The notes under the pieces: model-generated | Databases searched by the model: none | What the model was told of the DNA's origin: nothing | The model's input: the letters and a program-made list of their open reading frames with translations, nothing else | Source of the DNA: Methylobacterium frigidaeris | GTDB lineage: Bacteria > Pseudomonadota > Alphaproteobacteria > Rhizobiales > Beijerinckiaceae | NCBI RefSeq assembly: GCF_022179185.1 | Contig: NZ_BPQJ01000016.1 | Location: 93,500 to 157,499, forward strand | DNA: 64,000 bases | Direction: 5' to 3' | In this document: piece after piece, positions 1 through 8,622 of the stretch | How the letters are laid out: each line of letters starts with the position of its first letter | Numbering within the stretch: position 1 is the stretch's first letter | Program-made: the position numbers and the translations under genes

Positions 1-1077
1 GCCACGTCGGGATGCCTCCCGCTTGACGCGCGCGAAGCCCCACCCCATCGAGCGCGCGGCTCCTGAGATCCCGGGATCGCGCGGCGACGGCGTCGAGAGC
101 AGCGCGCCCTCCCGGTCGGAGATCACCCCGTGCTTGATTGCGTGGCCACGCATCGCCGACCGCACCGCGGACCCGAAAACCGAGGCATGTTCGAGCTTCG
201 CCGCCCAGTGCTCGTAAGCCCAGCCGTACGTCCCCGTCAGTCCGGTCCCGGTCCGTCCACCCCGCGACCGGGTGAGCCCACGGTCGAGCGCCGCCTCGAA
301 CTGCGTCGGCCAGGACGCCAGCGCGCGAAACGCGACTTCCCGGATCTCCGCGGCGGCCGCGGTGTCCCGGCGTGGCTTGAGGGCGGATAGAGGCCCCGTG
401 ATGACCAGGCCGAGCCGTTCCATCTGAGGAACCGCTTCCTTAAGGTCCATTTCGTCCAAGAGGGGAACGTCGGTAGGCCAACCCGCGAGCCGTGCAGCCG
501 CGTATTCGGAAAAGCCCGCGGTCCCCCGAGGGTCCGGCGGACGGGGTGCCGCCAGGCTGCAGCCACAGATCCTGCACCGACCGGGAGCGCCTCCCCAAGC
601 CGGACGGGCGCCGCAGCGCGGGCAGCCGGCGCCAAATCCGGTCCCGTGCGTCGGGCAGCGCGTCACCGACAGGACATCCCACCAGAGGCGACGATGGACA
701 TCGACGGCAGCGTCGCGCCCGGCGGCTCGCGCGAGCAGGGCATCCTCGCGCACGCAATGCGGGCAATATCGGCCGCCGTCCTTGGACCAGTCCGCAAGTC
801 CGACGACGGTGTGGCCGATTCGGACCGACCGCGTGCGAGCATCGACCTTCGGGGAAGACAGCAGCAAGTCGGTTGCGTCCACGCGCGCGAGCATCGCCAG
901 GCGTTCGACCCCTCGGCCGAAACCGAGCTGCCGAAGGCTCAGCCCATGCTCGTGACAGAAGGCGGCCAAGTCCCCGTCCCGATGGCGCGCTGCCAGCCGT
1001 CCGAGGAGGCTCGCACCTCCCTCGTACGGCTTCGGACGGACACGTAGCGCGAGAGGCTCGACGGTCTGCCGGCTCAC
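1..1077 (-). CDS. tniQ: TniQ/TnsD-family target-selection protein, partial (runs off left edge)
   Basis: The frame is open from a GTG at 1077 down to base 1 (359 codons, no stop), so the C-terminus lies outside the window. The start overlaps the tniB stop as GTGA, and a purine-rich GAGGAGAGG sits just upstream. The N-terminus (SRQTVEPLALRVRPKPYE) and the zinc-finger region, RYCPHC followed by RCPTHG, CPRC and CRICGC, are typical of TniQ. In Tn7/Tn5053-type elements this family picks the target site and recruits the TniB/TnsC ATPase. Its place as last gene of the tnsA-tniA-tniB-tniQ set agrees. Which site it recognises cannot be read from the sequence. Family call is secure; the exact subfamily is not. 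Confidence 0.88.
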   Translation of the reverse strand, partial: MSRQTVEPLALRVRPKPYEGGASLLGRLAARHRDGDLAAFCHEHGLSLRQLGFGRGVERLAMLARVDATDLLLSSPKVDARTRSVRIGHTVVGLADWSKDGGRYCPHCVREDALLARAAGRDAAVDVHRRLWWDVLSVTRCPTHGTGFGAGCPRCGARPAWGGAPGRCRICGCSLAAPRPPDPRGTAGFSEYAAARLAGWPTDVPLLDEMDLKEAVPQMERLGLVITGPLSALKPRRDTAAAAEIREVAFRALASWPTQFEAALDRGLTRSRGGRTGTGLTGTYGWAYEHWAAKLEHASVFGSAVRSAMRGHAIKHGVISDREGALLSTPSPRDPGISGAARSMGWGFARVKREASRRG

Positions 1078-2195
1078 GCGGCGAGCCTCTCCTCGACGTC
1101 GTCCCTGACCGGCCGGTAGGCCAATTGCCTCGGACGACGGCGGTTCGCGCGCTCGGACATCGTCGCGTGCTCCCTTGCCATCCGCGCCCAGAGCTTCAGG
1201 AACGCGTCCTTGCCGGCGAGGTAGGGATTGCGAGCGGTTCCCCGGGCCAGTTCGCGTGCCGGCATCGGTCGTGCGTCGGGGTCGGCCGACAGTTGCGGCG
1301 CGCCGGCGGGCTCGAACCGCTCCCAGACCTGCCCGAGCAAGGCGAGATCGATCCGCCTTGCCTTCCTCTCCAGGGCGACGCTCAGCGCCTCGCTCAGGGT
1401 CTTCGAGACGAGGCCCGGATAACCGCCCGTCGCGCAGTACAACCGCTTGGCCGTCTCGTGCTCGAAGAGGAACGACGGCTCGGGCAGGCCGAGCTGAGCC
1501 TCGAACAGCCCGAGCATGGCCATGAAGGCGGCGCGCCCCTCGATGGAGGACCAGGAATAGGGATGGAGCACGACCGGCGGCTGCATGCGACGCCGCAGCT
1601 GCGGATAGTCCCGCAGGTGGAGGAGGCTCGGCAGGCCGGCCAACACGATTTGCGTGCCGAGCCGGTTGAGCAGGCTCTTGAGGAATTCAGAGACGTCCTC
1701 CTCGTTGTCCTGGCTGATGTGCTCGCAGAGGTGGTGCGCCTCGTCGATGAGGATCAGCTCGACCTTGAGCTCGTCGCAGAGCCAGCCGATCTTCGCGATG
1801 ATCTCGTCGGTGTTCCAGGTGTCCCGCGCCTTCGACCCGAGCGCGCGCATGATGGCCGCGACGAACGATCTCTGCGTCGGGCGCTTCGGGGCCTCGACGA
1901 GGATCACGCGTCGGACGTCGCCGTCGGGGCTATCCGTCAGGTGCGGATGGTCCTCGGCGTAACTTTCGAGGATGGTGGATTTCCCCGCCCCAGAGGGTCC
2001 GGCGATGACCAGTGCCCGTGCCTTCAGGCGGCGGCGCCTCTCGGGCCTGTACCGGGCCTGCAGCTTCGCGATTTCCGCCTTGCCGTCGAGCAGGGCTTGG
2101 TGAGGCACCGTCCGGGTCTCGAAGTCGACGACGACGTCCCCGCCGCCAGCCGCCTCGGGCCCCGGTCCAATCGCTTGCTCCGTCGCCACCTTCAC
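1074..2195 (-). CDS. tniB: TniB/TnsC-like AAA+ transposition ATPase
   Basis: This is an ATPase that bridges the target selector and the transposase in Tn7/Tn5053-like transposition. The sequence shows a Walker A (AGPSGAGKST), a Walker B (LILIDEAHHL) and the usual TniB helical C-terminus, with a length near 373 residues as in the family. I chose the GTG at 2195 over an ATG at 2213. The GTG is preceded by AGGAGGT at good spacing and overlaps the tniA stop as GTGA, the same coupling seen at the next junction. It lies between tniA and tniQ and overlaps both by 4 bases, so the set is probably one transcript with translational coupling. ATPase residues look intact. Confidence 0.9.
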   Translation of the reverse strand: MKVATEQAIGPGPEAAGGGDVVVDFETRTVPHQALLDGKAEIAKLQARYRPERRRRLKARALVIAGPSGAGKSTILESYAEDHPHLTDSPDGDVRRVILVEAPKRPTQRSFVAAIMRALGSKARDTWNTDEIIAKIGWLCDELKVELILIDEAHHLCEHISQDNEEDVSEFLKSLLNRLGTQIVLAGLPSLLHLRDYPQLRRRMQPPVVLHPYSWSSIEGRAAFMAMLGLFEAQLGLPEPSFLFEHETAKRLYCATGGYPGLVSKTLSEALSVALERKARRIDLALLGQVWERFEPAGAPQLSADPDARPMPARELARGTARNPYLAGKDAFLKLWARMAREHATMSERANRRRPRQLAYRPVRDDVEERLAA

Positions 2196-4336
2196 GCCGA
2201 CCTCCTGGTCCATTGTGCCATCATCGCGAGCATCGCCGCTTGAACGTCCGGGTCGGCGCCGCCTCCGGCCGGCTCCGGGTTACCGGCCCGGTCATTGCCG
2301 CCCTCATGACCCTCGGCCTCGCCCCCGACGGGAACCGGCGCGGGATCGTTCGCGGGCGTCGGCTGTCCGACGAGCGGCGTGAAGAAGCAGCCGTTGTCCA
2401 GCCCGTACCGTGCCGCCCGTGCGGCGGTGGTCTTAGCCTCGGTGTCATCCAGCGCCACGGCCGCCTCCTCCGCTTCGAGGCGCTGCCCTTCGGCCCGGTG
2501 CAGATCGGTCACCGGTCCGCCTTCCGCGAGCCTCCGCGCCCGCTTGTCGTTGGTCCTGGCCTGGTGGAGCGACACCCCGGCCGCGAGTTCGGGTCGGTCG
2601 CAAGGCACCACGATCCACCGGCCCGTCTCCTCGTCGAGCACCTCGACCTCCCCTAGGTCGAACGGATCGGCGCGGACTTGGAACCGCTTGGTCGTGCCTC
2701 CGCGCCGGCGGCGCAGCTCCTTGAGGTCGTCGTGGTAGTAGACGAGCCCGAAGATCTTGATGCCGACGTTCGTGATCGGCTTCAGGAAGGTGGCGCCCAT
2801 CAGGCGCCGGATGTCCTCGTAGGAGCGCACGCCCTCGACCCGGTCCACCTCGGCGTGGCGTTGCCACTCCTCAAGGGGGGTTCCCTTAAGCCCGTCATGG
2901 AAAGTCACATGGTAATCGTCCACGAAGTATTTGAGCAACTTCTCCTTCACCTCCGGGAGAGTCAGCTTGGCGCTAGCGACTGATTTATATTCACCTCTTT
3001 TTGCCGGGTTGCTGAATGTTTTACCTTCCATGAGGTCGAAGACTTGAATTCCTATCCTGCCGAAAATTCGTTCGACCTTACCCTTCAGCCAGGGTTGACG
3101 CGGAGGCAAGTTGACGACCGTGAAGCCCATCGACAGCTCGGCGAGCTTCAGGGACCGACTGTGGAATTCCTTGCCGTTGTCACAGAAGACCAGCCGGGGG
3201 ATGCCCTCGGCAGGCCATGGATTGCTCAGCCCCAACCCGGTGAGGTCCTTGGGCCAGAATGCGTGGGCCAAGCACCGCTGCAGCGAAGCGAAGCTCGGGG
3301 GCTCGAAACTCACGTGCACCCCGAGTACCATCCGAGTGCATCTGTCCAAGGCCAAGGTAATCCACGGCCTACCCAGGGGTCTTCCGGACTTCTCGTTGAC
3401 GACGATGATGTCCAGAAGGCTGTGATCGACCTCGATCTCTTCGAGGGGCTTCGCGGGCGGGCGCTTGCGTTTGAATACGCCGGTTTCGAGGTGCGCTTTA
3501 CGCCAATTGAAACGCCTCTTAACCTCCTCATGTTCAGAGTAGTTTTTCAAAAGATACGCTTGAAAGCATTTATAGCTTACCTTTAAGCCTTTCGATTTTA
3601 GCTCCTTGTTAAGAAGCTTGTGGACTTCGTTCAGCGATGCCCGGCGGTCGTTGAGAAACATCGTTTCGATGTAGATCTTCATCCTCTCAGGGATGAAGGC
3701 CCTTTCATCCTTGAACCGCGAGGTTCGGTTCCCGCGCTTCTCGATCAACGGGACCAGGATGCGAATGTCGCGGCTCACCGCCATCCAGGGATGATACCAG
3801 CTCTCGATCGTGCTGGGCTTGGGCGCGGCCAGGGGCTTCCGGGGCTTGTTCGGGCTCTTCAGCAACTCGGGGGGCACGCGGCGGCGCTCGGCGCGCGCCG
3901 TTTCGCGGACGGCGGCCGCCTCGTCGTCCTCTTTCTGCCACGTCGGTCCTTTCTCGGCGAAAATCTCCGACGCGGCGCGCTCGAAAGCCGCGTTCAGAGG
4001 AATGCCTTCCTTGTGCAGTCGGTACGCATGCCAGAGATACTCCGCACGTCGCATCGCCTCGATGCACGACTCCGCCTTGTTGCTCTCGAACGTCCTGTTG
4101 AGGAGCTCCTCCTGGTCCGCCGTCAAACCGGCCCGGCCTTGGGGATAGTGCTCGATCTGCTGGCGCATGCGGGTGATGTCACGGTCCGTCACGGTGCGTG
4201 TGTCGCCGCCGCCGACCGGTTCCAGGCGCCAGCCCCGGACGACGCGTTTCCGCACGACCCAGAGATGCGGGGTACCGTCCGCCTCCGTGATCCGGAGATG
4301 GTCGCCCTCCACGTACCGTTGCGGGCTGCCGCTCAT
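2192..4336 (-). CDS. tniA: TniA/TnsB-like DDE transposase
   Basis: This is the strand-transfer transposase of the element, a Mu/TnsB/TniA retroviral-integrase-fold protein of about 714 residues. An N-terminal helical DNA-binding part precedes the catalytic core, in which I see EVDHSLLDI (first Asp), FCDNGKEFH (second Asp) and KGKVERIFGR (Glu); a Mu-type C-terminal beta-barrel region follows. The ATG at 4336 has AGGAGGT upstream and overlaps the stop of the tnsA-like gene as ATGA. Base composition is uneven: bases 3541-3600 are about 30% G+C and 2985-3070 are also AT-rich, although the rest of the gene is GC-rich and the frame is intact. This suggests a mosaic gene. Confidence 0.92.
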   Translation of the reverse strand: MSGSPQRYVEGDHLRITEADGTPHLWVVRKRVVRGWRLEPVGGGDTRTVTDRDITRMRQQIEHYPQGRAGLTADQEELLNRTFESNKAESCIEAMRRAEYLWHAYRLHKEGIPLNAAFERAASEIFAEKGPTWQKEDDEAAAVRETARAERRRVPPELLKSPNKPRKPLAAPKPSTIESWYHPWMAVSRDIRILVPLIEKRGNRTSRFKDERAFIPERMKIYIETMFLNDRRASLNEVHKLLNKELKSKGLKVSYKCFQAYLLKNYSEHEEVKRRFNWRKAHLETGVFKRKRPPAKPLEEIEVDHSLLDIIVVNEKSGRPLGRPWITLALDRCTRMVLGVHVSFEPPSFASLQRCLAHAFWPKDLTGLGLSNPWPAEGIPRLVFCDNGKEFHSRSLKLAELSMGFTVVNLPPRQPWLKGKVERIFGRIGIQVFDLMEGKTFSNPAKRGEYKSVASAKLTLPEVKEKLLKYFVDDYHVTFHDGLKGTPLEEWQRHAEVDRVEGVRSYEDIRRLMGATFLKPITNVGIKIFGLVYYHDDLKELRRRRGGTTKRFQVRADPFDLGEVEVLDEETGRWIVVPCDRPELAAGVSLHQARTNDKRARRLAEGGPVTDLHRAEGQRLEAEEAAVALDDTEAKTTAARAARYGLDNGCFFTPLVGQPTPANDPAPVPVGGEAEGHEGGNDRAGNPEPAGGGADPDVQAAMLAMMAQWTRRSA

Positions 4337-4980
4337 CGTGATGCACCTCCTGCCAGTATCCGCGTGGACGCCCCGAGCGCGAGGTCCAGGTCCAGGCCGA
4401 CCTCGCCGCGCGCGGCGAGGCGCATGGCCGCCCGAAGGGCACGGACCGGCGGCAGGCCGCCTGCCCAGGCCGCCTCCCCGACCGTCGCGCAGTGCGGCAG
4501 CACGGCACGGACGCGCTGCTCCGCCCATGCGTCGCCGACACGGCGCCCCTCGGAGAGGACCGCCCGGGAGTTCGAGAGGCGCGGCTCGCGCTTGATGTCC
4601 TTGTCGGTCCAGACCTCGAAATCGGCCCCGAGCGCCGCGCACTCCGCCTCGATGCGCTCCCTCCGACCCCGCAGGGTGGGATCTCGGGCTAGCCGGCGTG
4701 CAGGCTTGACCTCCCGAAACGTGCGGCTGAGAGCCGTGACGACGAGGAGATCGGGCGTGTAACGGCGGGCACGGCCGGCATCGCGCCACTGGAAGGTGAC
4801 CGGTTGGGTCGCGAACTGCACGACTTTCCAGTCCACCTCCAGCAACACGAGGGCGTCGAGTTCGAGCAGGCTCTCGAACGGGACGGACGCCCCCATCTTG
4901 CGGCTCGGGTGATAACCGGTCAGGGCCCCCGTCCGGCGGCCGGTGACCACCTTCCTGGCCGGCGGTCGCATGGGCCTCAT
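4333..4980 (-). CDS. tnsA: TnsA-like endonuclease of a Tn7-like element
   Basis: In Tn7, TnsA nicks the non-transferred strand so that transposition is cut-and-paste. This protein of about 215 residues has a TnsA_N-like block. A Glu lies in FESLLELDALVLLEVD, an Asp in RYTPDLLVV, and FREVKPARRL provides the E-x-K pair of a restriction-endonuclease fold. The chosen ATG at 4980 overlaps the stop of the upstream frame as ATGA; an ATG at 5004 is also possible. It overlaps tniA by 4 bases. Presence of TnsA separates this element from classic Tn5053, which lacks it, and points to Tn7-like cut-and-paste chemistry. The C-terminal part is less conserved to my eye. Confidence 0.8.
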   Translation of the reverse strand: MRPMRPPARKVVTGRRTGALTGYHPSRKMGASVPFESLLELDALVLLEVDWKVVQFATQPVTFQWRDAGRARRYTPDLLVVTALSRTFREVKPARRLARDPTLRGRRERIEAECAALGADFEVWTDKDIKREPRLSNSRAVLSEGRRVGDAWAEQRVRAVLPHCATVGEAAWAGGLPPVRALRAAMRLAARGEVGLDLDLALGASTRILAGGASR

Positions 4981-5384
4981 ACGCGGCGCCCCTGAGGCTC
5001 GCATGAGACCGCTACCCCCAAGACGGACTTGCCGGACGAATGCATGCCCCTGAGCATGCGGCGTCGCACCGGCGGCTCGCCGCAGCGGTCGACGACGAGC
5101 GCGCTCAACCAACGACGGTCGAGAATGGCCGTCTCTTGCGCGCCGCACCCCTCATACCCGGCCTGCCAGCAAGGGACTTGGCAGGGGGACGAAGCGGCTT
5201 CCGCATGGCGATGGGCGACCGCCGCAAGCGCGGCAAGCGCCGGCTGGTTCCCGCGAACGGCATCGTCGAGGGCAGCCACGCAGCGCGGCCGTCGGGCGGC
5301 CTCGTCCGTTTGCATCGATGCATCATGTGCGACGACAGCGTCGCGCGATTTGCGGGATTGTGGCATGGGCGCGTCCGTTCGCAT
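4977..5384 (-). CDS. Unrecognised protein upstream of tnsA, possibly first gene of the transposition operon
   Basis: This is a frame of about 135 codons on the same strand as the transposition genes. Its TGA overlaps the tnsA start as ATGA, the same 4-base coupling as the three downstream junctions. The protein is Ala-rich with several Cys (SPCQVPCW, EGCGAQ, VSCEPQG) and a basic C-terminal third; I do not recognise a family. No strong ribosome site precedes the ATG at 5384, and internal ATGs at 5366 or 5315 are alternatives. The coupling is the main reason to believe it. Chance overlap is possible, so confidence is moderate. Confidence 0.42.
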   Translation of the reverse strand: MRTDAPMPQSRKSRDAVVAHDASMQTDEAARRPRCVAALDDAVRGNQPALAALAAVAHRHAEAASSPCQVPCWQAGYEGCGAQETAILDRRWLSALVVDRCGEPPVRRRMLRGMHSSGKSVLGVAVSCEPQGRRV

Positions 5385-5448
5385 GACGGGAATTCGGTGG
5401 TGGGAGGGACGCCGCGGCGGGCGGCCCTCATTAAGGGGGCCGCGCTTC

Positions 5449-5622
5449 TCAGGCGCCCACAGGGTCGCCGGGCCTGGGCTCCGCCACGGCCTTGTCCGAC
5501 TTCGTACCGACAGCCGGCTTCTTGAGAGGAGCGGGCCGTCGAGGCGCGCGGTGGACGGGTAGGACGATGCCGACGACGCTGAAAAGGGTGCGGTCGGCCG
5601 GTCGGGGGGTGTCCTCGCACAT
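5449..5622 (-). CDS. Candidate 57-residue protein, function unknown
   Basis: A short frame starts at ATG 5622 with GGGAG nine bases upstream. The product has a hydrophobic patch (LFSVVGIVLPV) followed by a Pro/Lys/Arg-rich stretch. It lies just downstream of the strong hairpin at 5685-5718 and 65 bases upstream of the possible first gene of the transposition operon, on the same strand. No family is recognised. It could be a leader peptide or noise. Confidence 0.28.
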   Translation of the reverse strand: MCEDTPRPADRTLFSVVGIVLPVHRAPRRPAPLKKPAVGTKSDKAVAEPRPGDPVGA

Positions 5623-5684
5623 GGAAAAATCTCCCACGGCCCGGCGGCAAGTGCCGGAGCCTGCTCGTTGTGGTGAGGGGGTGC

Positions 5685-5718
5685 GGGACCCACGACCCGT
5701 TGCGGGGTCGTGGGTCCC
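5685..5718 (-). terminator. Strong hairpin, 14-bp perfect stem
   Basis: The arms GGGACCCACGACCC (5685-5698) and GGGTCGTGGGTCCC (5705-5718) are exact reverse complements around a 6-base loop. It lies 28 bases beyond the stop of the acidic 48-residue ORF on the minus strand, so it probably ends that transcript. There is no clear U-tract on either side, so it could instead be a regulatory or recombination hairpin. Confidence 0.6.
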
Positions 5719-5746
5719 ATGCTAGGAAAAGGCGTCCGGTAGAACG

Positions 5747-5893
5747 TCAGCTCTCCGAGGCGCCGAACGACTTGGCCGAGAAGTGGACTTCGTCCGTCGG
5801 CTGGTAATCGAAGTCCGCGTCGAGCAGGCCGACTGCATCGGCCAGCCCCATGTCTGGTGCGTCGTCGAGCGCCTTGATGTCGTCGTCGATCAA
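5747..5893 (-). CDS. Small acidic protein (48 residues, TTG start)
   Basis: An AGGAGG motif precedes a TTG at 5893 at ideal spacing. The product begins MIDDDIKALDDAPDMG and ends SAKSFGASES, with 10 Asp and 2 Glu in 48 residues and almost no basic residues. Strong hairpins lie on both sides (6094-6127 upstream, 5685-5718 downstream), so it looks like its own small transcription unit. I recognise no family. The acidity could fit a DNA-mimic, a RiPP precursor or an antitoxin-like protein, but nothing in the sequence decides this. Confidence 0.45.
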   Translation of the reverse strand: MIDDDIKALDDAPDMGLADAVGLLDADFDYQPTDEVHFSAKSFGASES

Positions 5894-6361
5894 CTGCAGT
5901 CCTCCTCGCTGTGGAAAACCACGGCGCGGCCCGCAGAAATCCGCCCTCCCCGCTTGCGATGGGCGCGTGGAGCGGGCATAAAGAGGATTCCTCGTCGGGT
6001 TTTTGACCCTGCGAGTCCGGCCGGTACGAAGCTCCGTAAAGGGAATGGCCGAGCGGTCGCTTGGCGTGGTTGGACACGCCGAGCGATCAAGGCCTCCCCG
6101 GCGCGATGACAACATCGCGCCGGGGAGCTGCCTTGTGGATCGGCCAAGGGAACGCTCCCGATTGCCAGGGCGGGCCGCGTGCCGTTGCCGGCAATGATCT
6201 AATCCGCGCGGTGCGCTCCCGCTGGGTGAGCGATAGCTTCATCCAAAGTCCTTTCATGTTTCGTCCGGGAGTCGTTCAAGCATTCTGGTTGCCGTGGTAT
6301 GACATCAAGAAGTCATTAGCGCTCTCTTAGACATAGTTTTAGCTTACAGTCAGGCGCGTCC
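5894..6361. other. Intergenic stretch with one strong hairpin
   Basis: No convincing gene. The stretch from about 6200 to 6360 becomes AT-rich compared with its surroundings and continues into the AT-rich 3' half of the next gene. A hairpin at 6094-6127 is listed separately. I looked for Tn7-like terminal repeats here and did not find a convincing set. Confidence 0.4.
6094..6127 (-). terminator. Strong hairpin, 15-bp perfect stem with ACAA loop
   Basis: CTCCCCGGCGCGATG (6094-6108) pairs exactly with 6113-6127 around ACAA. It lies downstream of the 194-residue gene at 6362-6946 and upstream of the small acidic gene, both minus strand. It is flanked by AAGG/CCTT. Likely a transcription terminator for the upstream gene. 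Confidence 0.55.
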
Positions 6362-6946
6362 TTACTTCATAGTTGAATTTGCATTTGTTTTAGGCTTGCT
6401 TCTAACGCGGCCTAGGTTTTCAGGAATTGCACGCTTCCGATCATTCTGCTCGCCGGCAATATTCTTGGGACCTTTTCCGATTGAATACCAATGCATTGCT
6501 TGCTTATCATGGCGAGCCAAGCCGTTTCGCTTCAAGAAAAGTTTGGCTTTTTCGCTCGCATCTTTGGTGTATTGAGCATTGACAACAATCTCATTGATGG
6601 CCTGACCTGATAATCCTGTATCACCAGCTTCAGCCAAGGCATTAACGATGAGTTGGGCCACGCGGGAGCGTAGGCGCGGGATTGGCTGCGCCTGGCCGTC
6701 CAGGCCAGCGCGCTCGGCCGCTTGAGCGCCGTCGAGACCTGGACCCGACGGCGGTTCGGCAGCTACGCGAACGGCAACTTCGGCGAGCCGGCCGGCCAAC
6801 CTCGCGCGTCCGGCGGCAGTGCCGGCCTGAAGTTCCAGTAGCGCGTTCTGCGCTCCGACCAACATCGTCATCAGCGCGTGCACCTTCGCGGCCAGCTCTT
6901 CGTAGGCCCTGAGCTCCTCGGTCAGTATGTCGGCGTTCGTCCGCAT
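6362..6946 (-). CDS. Hypothetical protein with C-terminal winged-helix-like domain
   Basis: This 194-residue protein has a helical N-terminus (TEELRAYEELAAKVHALM) and a C-terminal module (VAQLIVNALAEAG, then LSGQAINEIV, ASEKAKLFLKRNGL and HWYSIG). The order of helices and a final beta-like WYSI suggests a small winged-helix DNA-binding domain. The same type of module occurs twice in the protein at 8623-9330. The ATG at 6946 has GGAG seven bases upstream. The N-terminal half is GC-rich while bases 6362-6640 are only about 40% G+C, so the gene is compositionally split near the domain border. Function is unknown; a regulatory or nucleoid role is a guess. Confidence 0.62.
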   Translation of the reverse strand: MRTNADILTEELRAYEELAAKVHALMTMLVGAQNALLELQAGTAAGRARLAGRLAEVAVRVAAEPPSGPGLDGAQAAERAGLDGQAQPIPRLRSRVAQLIVNALAEAGDTGLSGQAINEIVVNAQYTKDASEKAKLFLKRNGLARHDKQAMHWYSIGKGPKNIAGEQNDRKRAIPENLGRVRSKPKTNANSTMK

Positions 6947-7613
6947 GATGGCTCCGGCATTCCCCTCCCGCCAATCTGGGGCGCTCGCGCTCCGGAGTCA
7001 ACTCGGAAAGACAGGGATCAGGCACCAAGGATTACCGAGCTACAGGAAAGACGTCCATGCCTAGGTGCCCTGCCGCGTTCCGGTGTCGTCAGGTCCAGGT
7101 CCGGTCCGCCGTCGCACCCACGGCGCAACCGTTTCGGTGGCACGGCCCGCGAGGGACCGTAACTCGATGGCGCCGCCGGATCCGCGTTCGCGATGAGTCC
7201 ATCAATCGTATGGGCTTGTACCTAGGAATATTAGCAGGGAAACCCCCGAATTTGCAACGCTCTAGTAAAAATGGCAAGATCCCTGTCGAAACCATGGTTA
7301 ACAGACCGTTGCGCCCACCGGCCCACCGCTTGGCTTTTTCCAGCAGGTAGCAGACCCAGTATCCGGTCTCGGGCACCATAGTTCCGCACCTGAGCAACCA
7401 CGCGTATCGTACGGTCGCCCCCGACAGCGGCTCTTCGACCTATCTGGCGACGCGGACAACCCGCTCCTCAGGTATGACTGGGCGTAGCGATGGGTGCCGC
7501 CCGCTTCCGGCCGCGTAGCCCATTAGGCGCGCGCCCGGCCAACATTCGCCAGCGCGTGCGCCGCCGGGAAAGCATGGTCCATGTCGAGACACCGTCTGTG
7601 GGTGCCTTGGCGC
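6947..7613. other. Non-coding or degraded stretch
   Basis: No frame here has convincing coding character. Bases about 7195-7310 are AT-richer than their neighbours. It probably consists of debris between the 194-residue gene and the MFS remnant. Confidence 0.3.
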
Positions 7614-7619
7614 CTACCG

Positions 7620-8010
7620 ACGGAACGAGGGCCTGGGCGCCCAGGCCCGGTTGAGCCAGGCGGCCCACCGGGACCGGTTAGCGCCCCGCCAAGGCGGGCG
7701 GCACCGTGCCTCTGGCAACTGAGAAGGTCCCGTTGCGCGCCCCGCAGGGCACCAAGGCGATGCCGGCCACAGGGATGCCGACAGCCGGGATGGCTGGTCC
7801 GAGCGCCACGAGGCCACGACGGCAGTCAGCGTCCGGGGCGGGGGATGCCGGACCTTGTTGGCCATCTCGACGATACGGGCTCCGATTTGGGACGGCCTGA
7901 CCAATGCGCCGTAGGACACGGCTGCGGCGAGCGCCACGCCGCGCAGGCTAACGCGTCATCAGGTGCATCGAGACCGGCGTCGCCACCGTGCCGATCGGCG
8001 CAAGCATGGT
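7620..8010 (-). pseudogene. Degraded MFS transporter fragment
   Basis: The minus-strand translation VSYGALVRPSQIGARIVEMA closely matches VSYGALIEPAQVGARVVEMA in the MFS gene at 27.7-28.9 kb. DNA similarity continues from about 7640 to 8010 in the same orientation, with many small deletions and no usable frame. About 130 codons of the C-terminal half are recognisable; beyond 8010 I cannot follow it. It is a decayed second copy of that transporter, left by duplication or an independent acquisition. Confidence 0.7.
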
Positions 8011-8622
8011 GCCGGCAGGGCGGCTCCCGGCACCACCGGCACCACCGCCATCTCCTCACCCATGCGGAGCGCGTGGACGTCCGGTGGGTCCCGATCCAGC
8101 GTCGGTGAAGCGCCTCGCGGTCGTAGCCGACCATGGCGGCCGGGGTGGTACCGGTCGGGATGGAGATGCGGACCGCGTTTGCTCTGAATGCCAGCCAGGC
8201 TGAAGGCAGCCCTGCCCGAGGCCGCCTCCTTCCTGACCCGCTGACACCGGCGATCCGCAGCCCGCCGGGGGCGACCGGAATCCTGTGGACAACCAGCGGA
8301 GAGGCGCGCGTGCTCAGCCCAGGTCGGTCCGGTCGGCCGACCTGGGCTCGCCGCCTGGTCGCGATGACCCTTGGAAAGCCCTGCGCGGTGGCCGGGAAGC
8401 GCCTCGGCTCGGCTTCCCGGAGCGCGAAGCCGGCCGGGCAAGCCGGTGGGCCGGTCCACCGTGGCCCGGCCGTGTGCCCGGCCTCGACCCGGTCGCGCAC
8501 CGGGAAGCTGCCTCAGGACCCGTTCCGTCCAGGCCGTCGTCTGGACCATCCTTCCTCGGGCGACCGGGTTCCCTTCCACCCGGCACTATGGCCCTGATCG
8601 ACGGGCGGATGAGGAGGCGGGA

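Noticed and set aside
490..2243. Long plus-strand frame opposite tniQ and tniB
   Set aside because: Antisense to genes with clear zinc-finger and AAA+ motifs.
5385..6360. Right end of the Tn7-like element
   Set aside because: No set of repeated binding sites or TGT/ACA terminus with a partner could be identified.
7089..7397. Minus-strand frame of 102 codons
   Set aside because: No ribosome site, family resemblance or linked gene; lies in degraded DNA.
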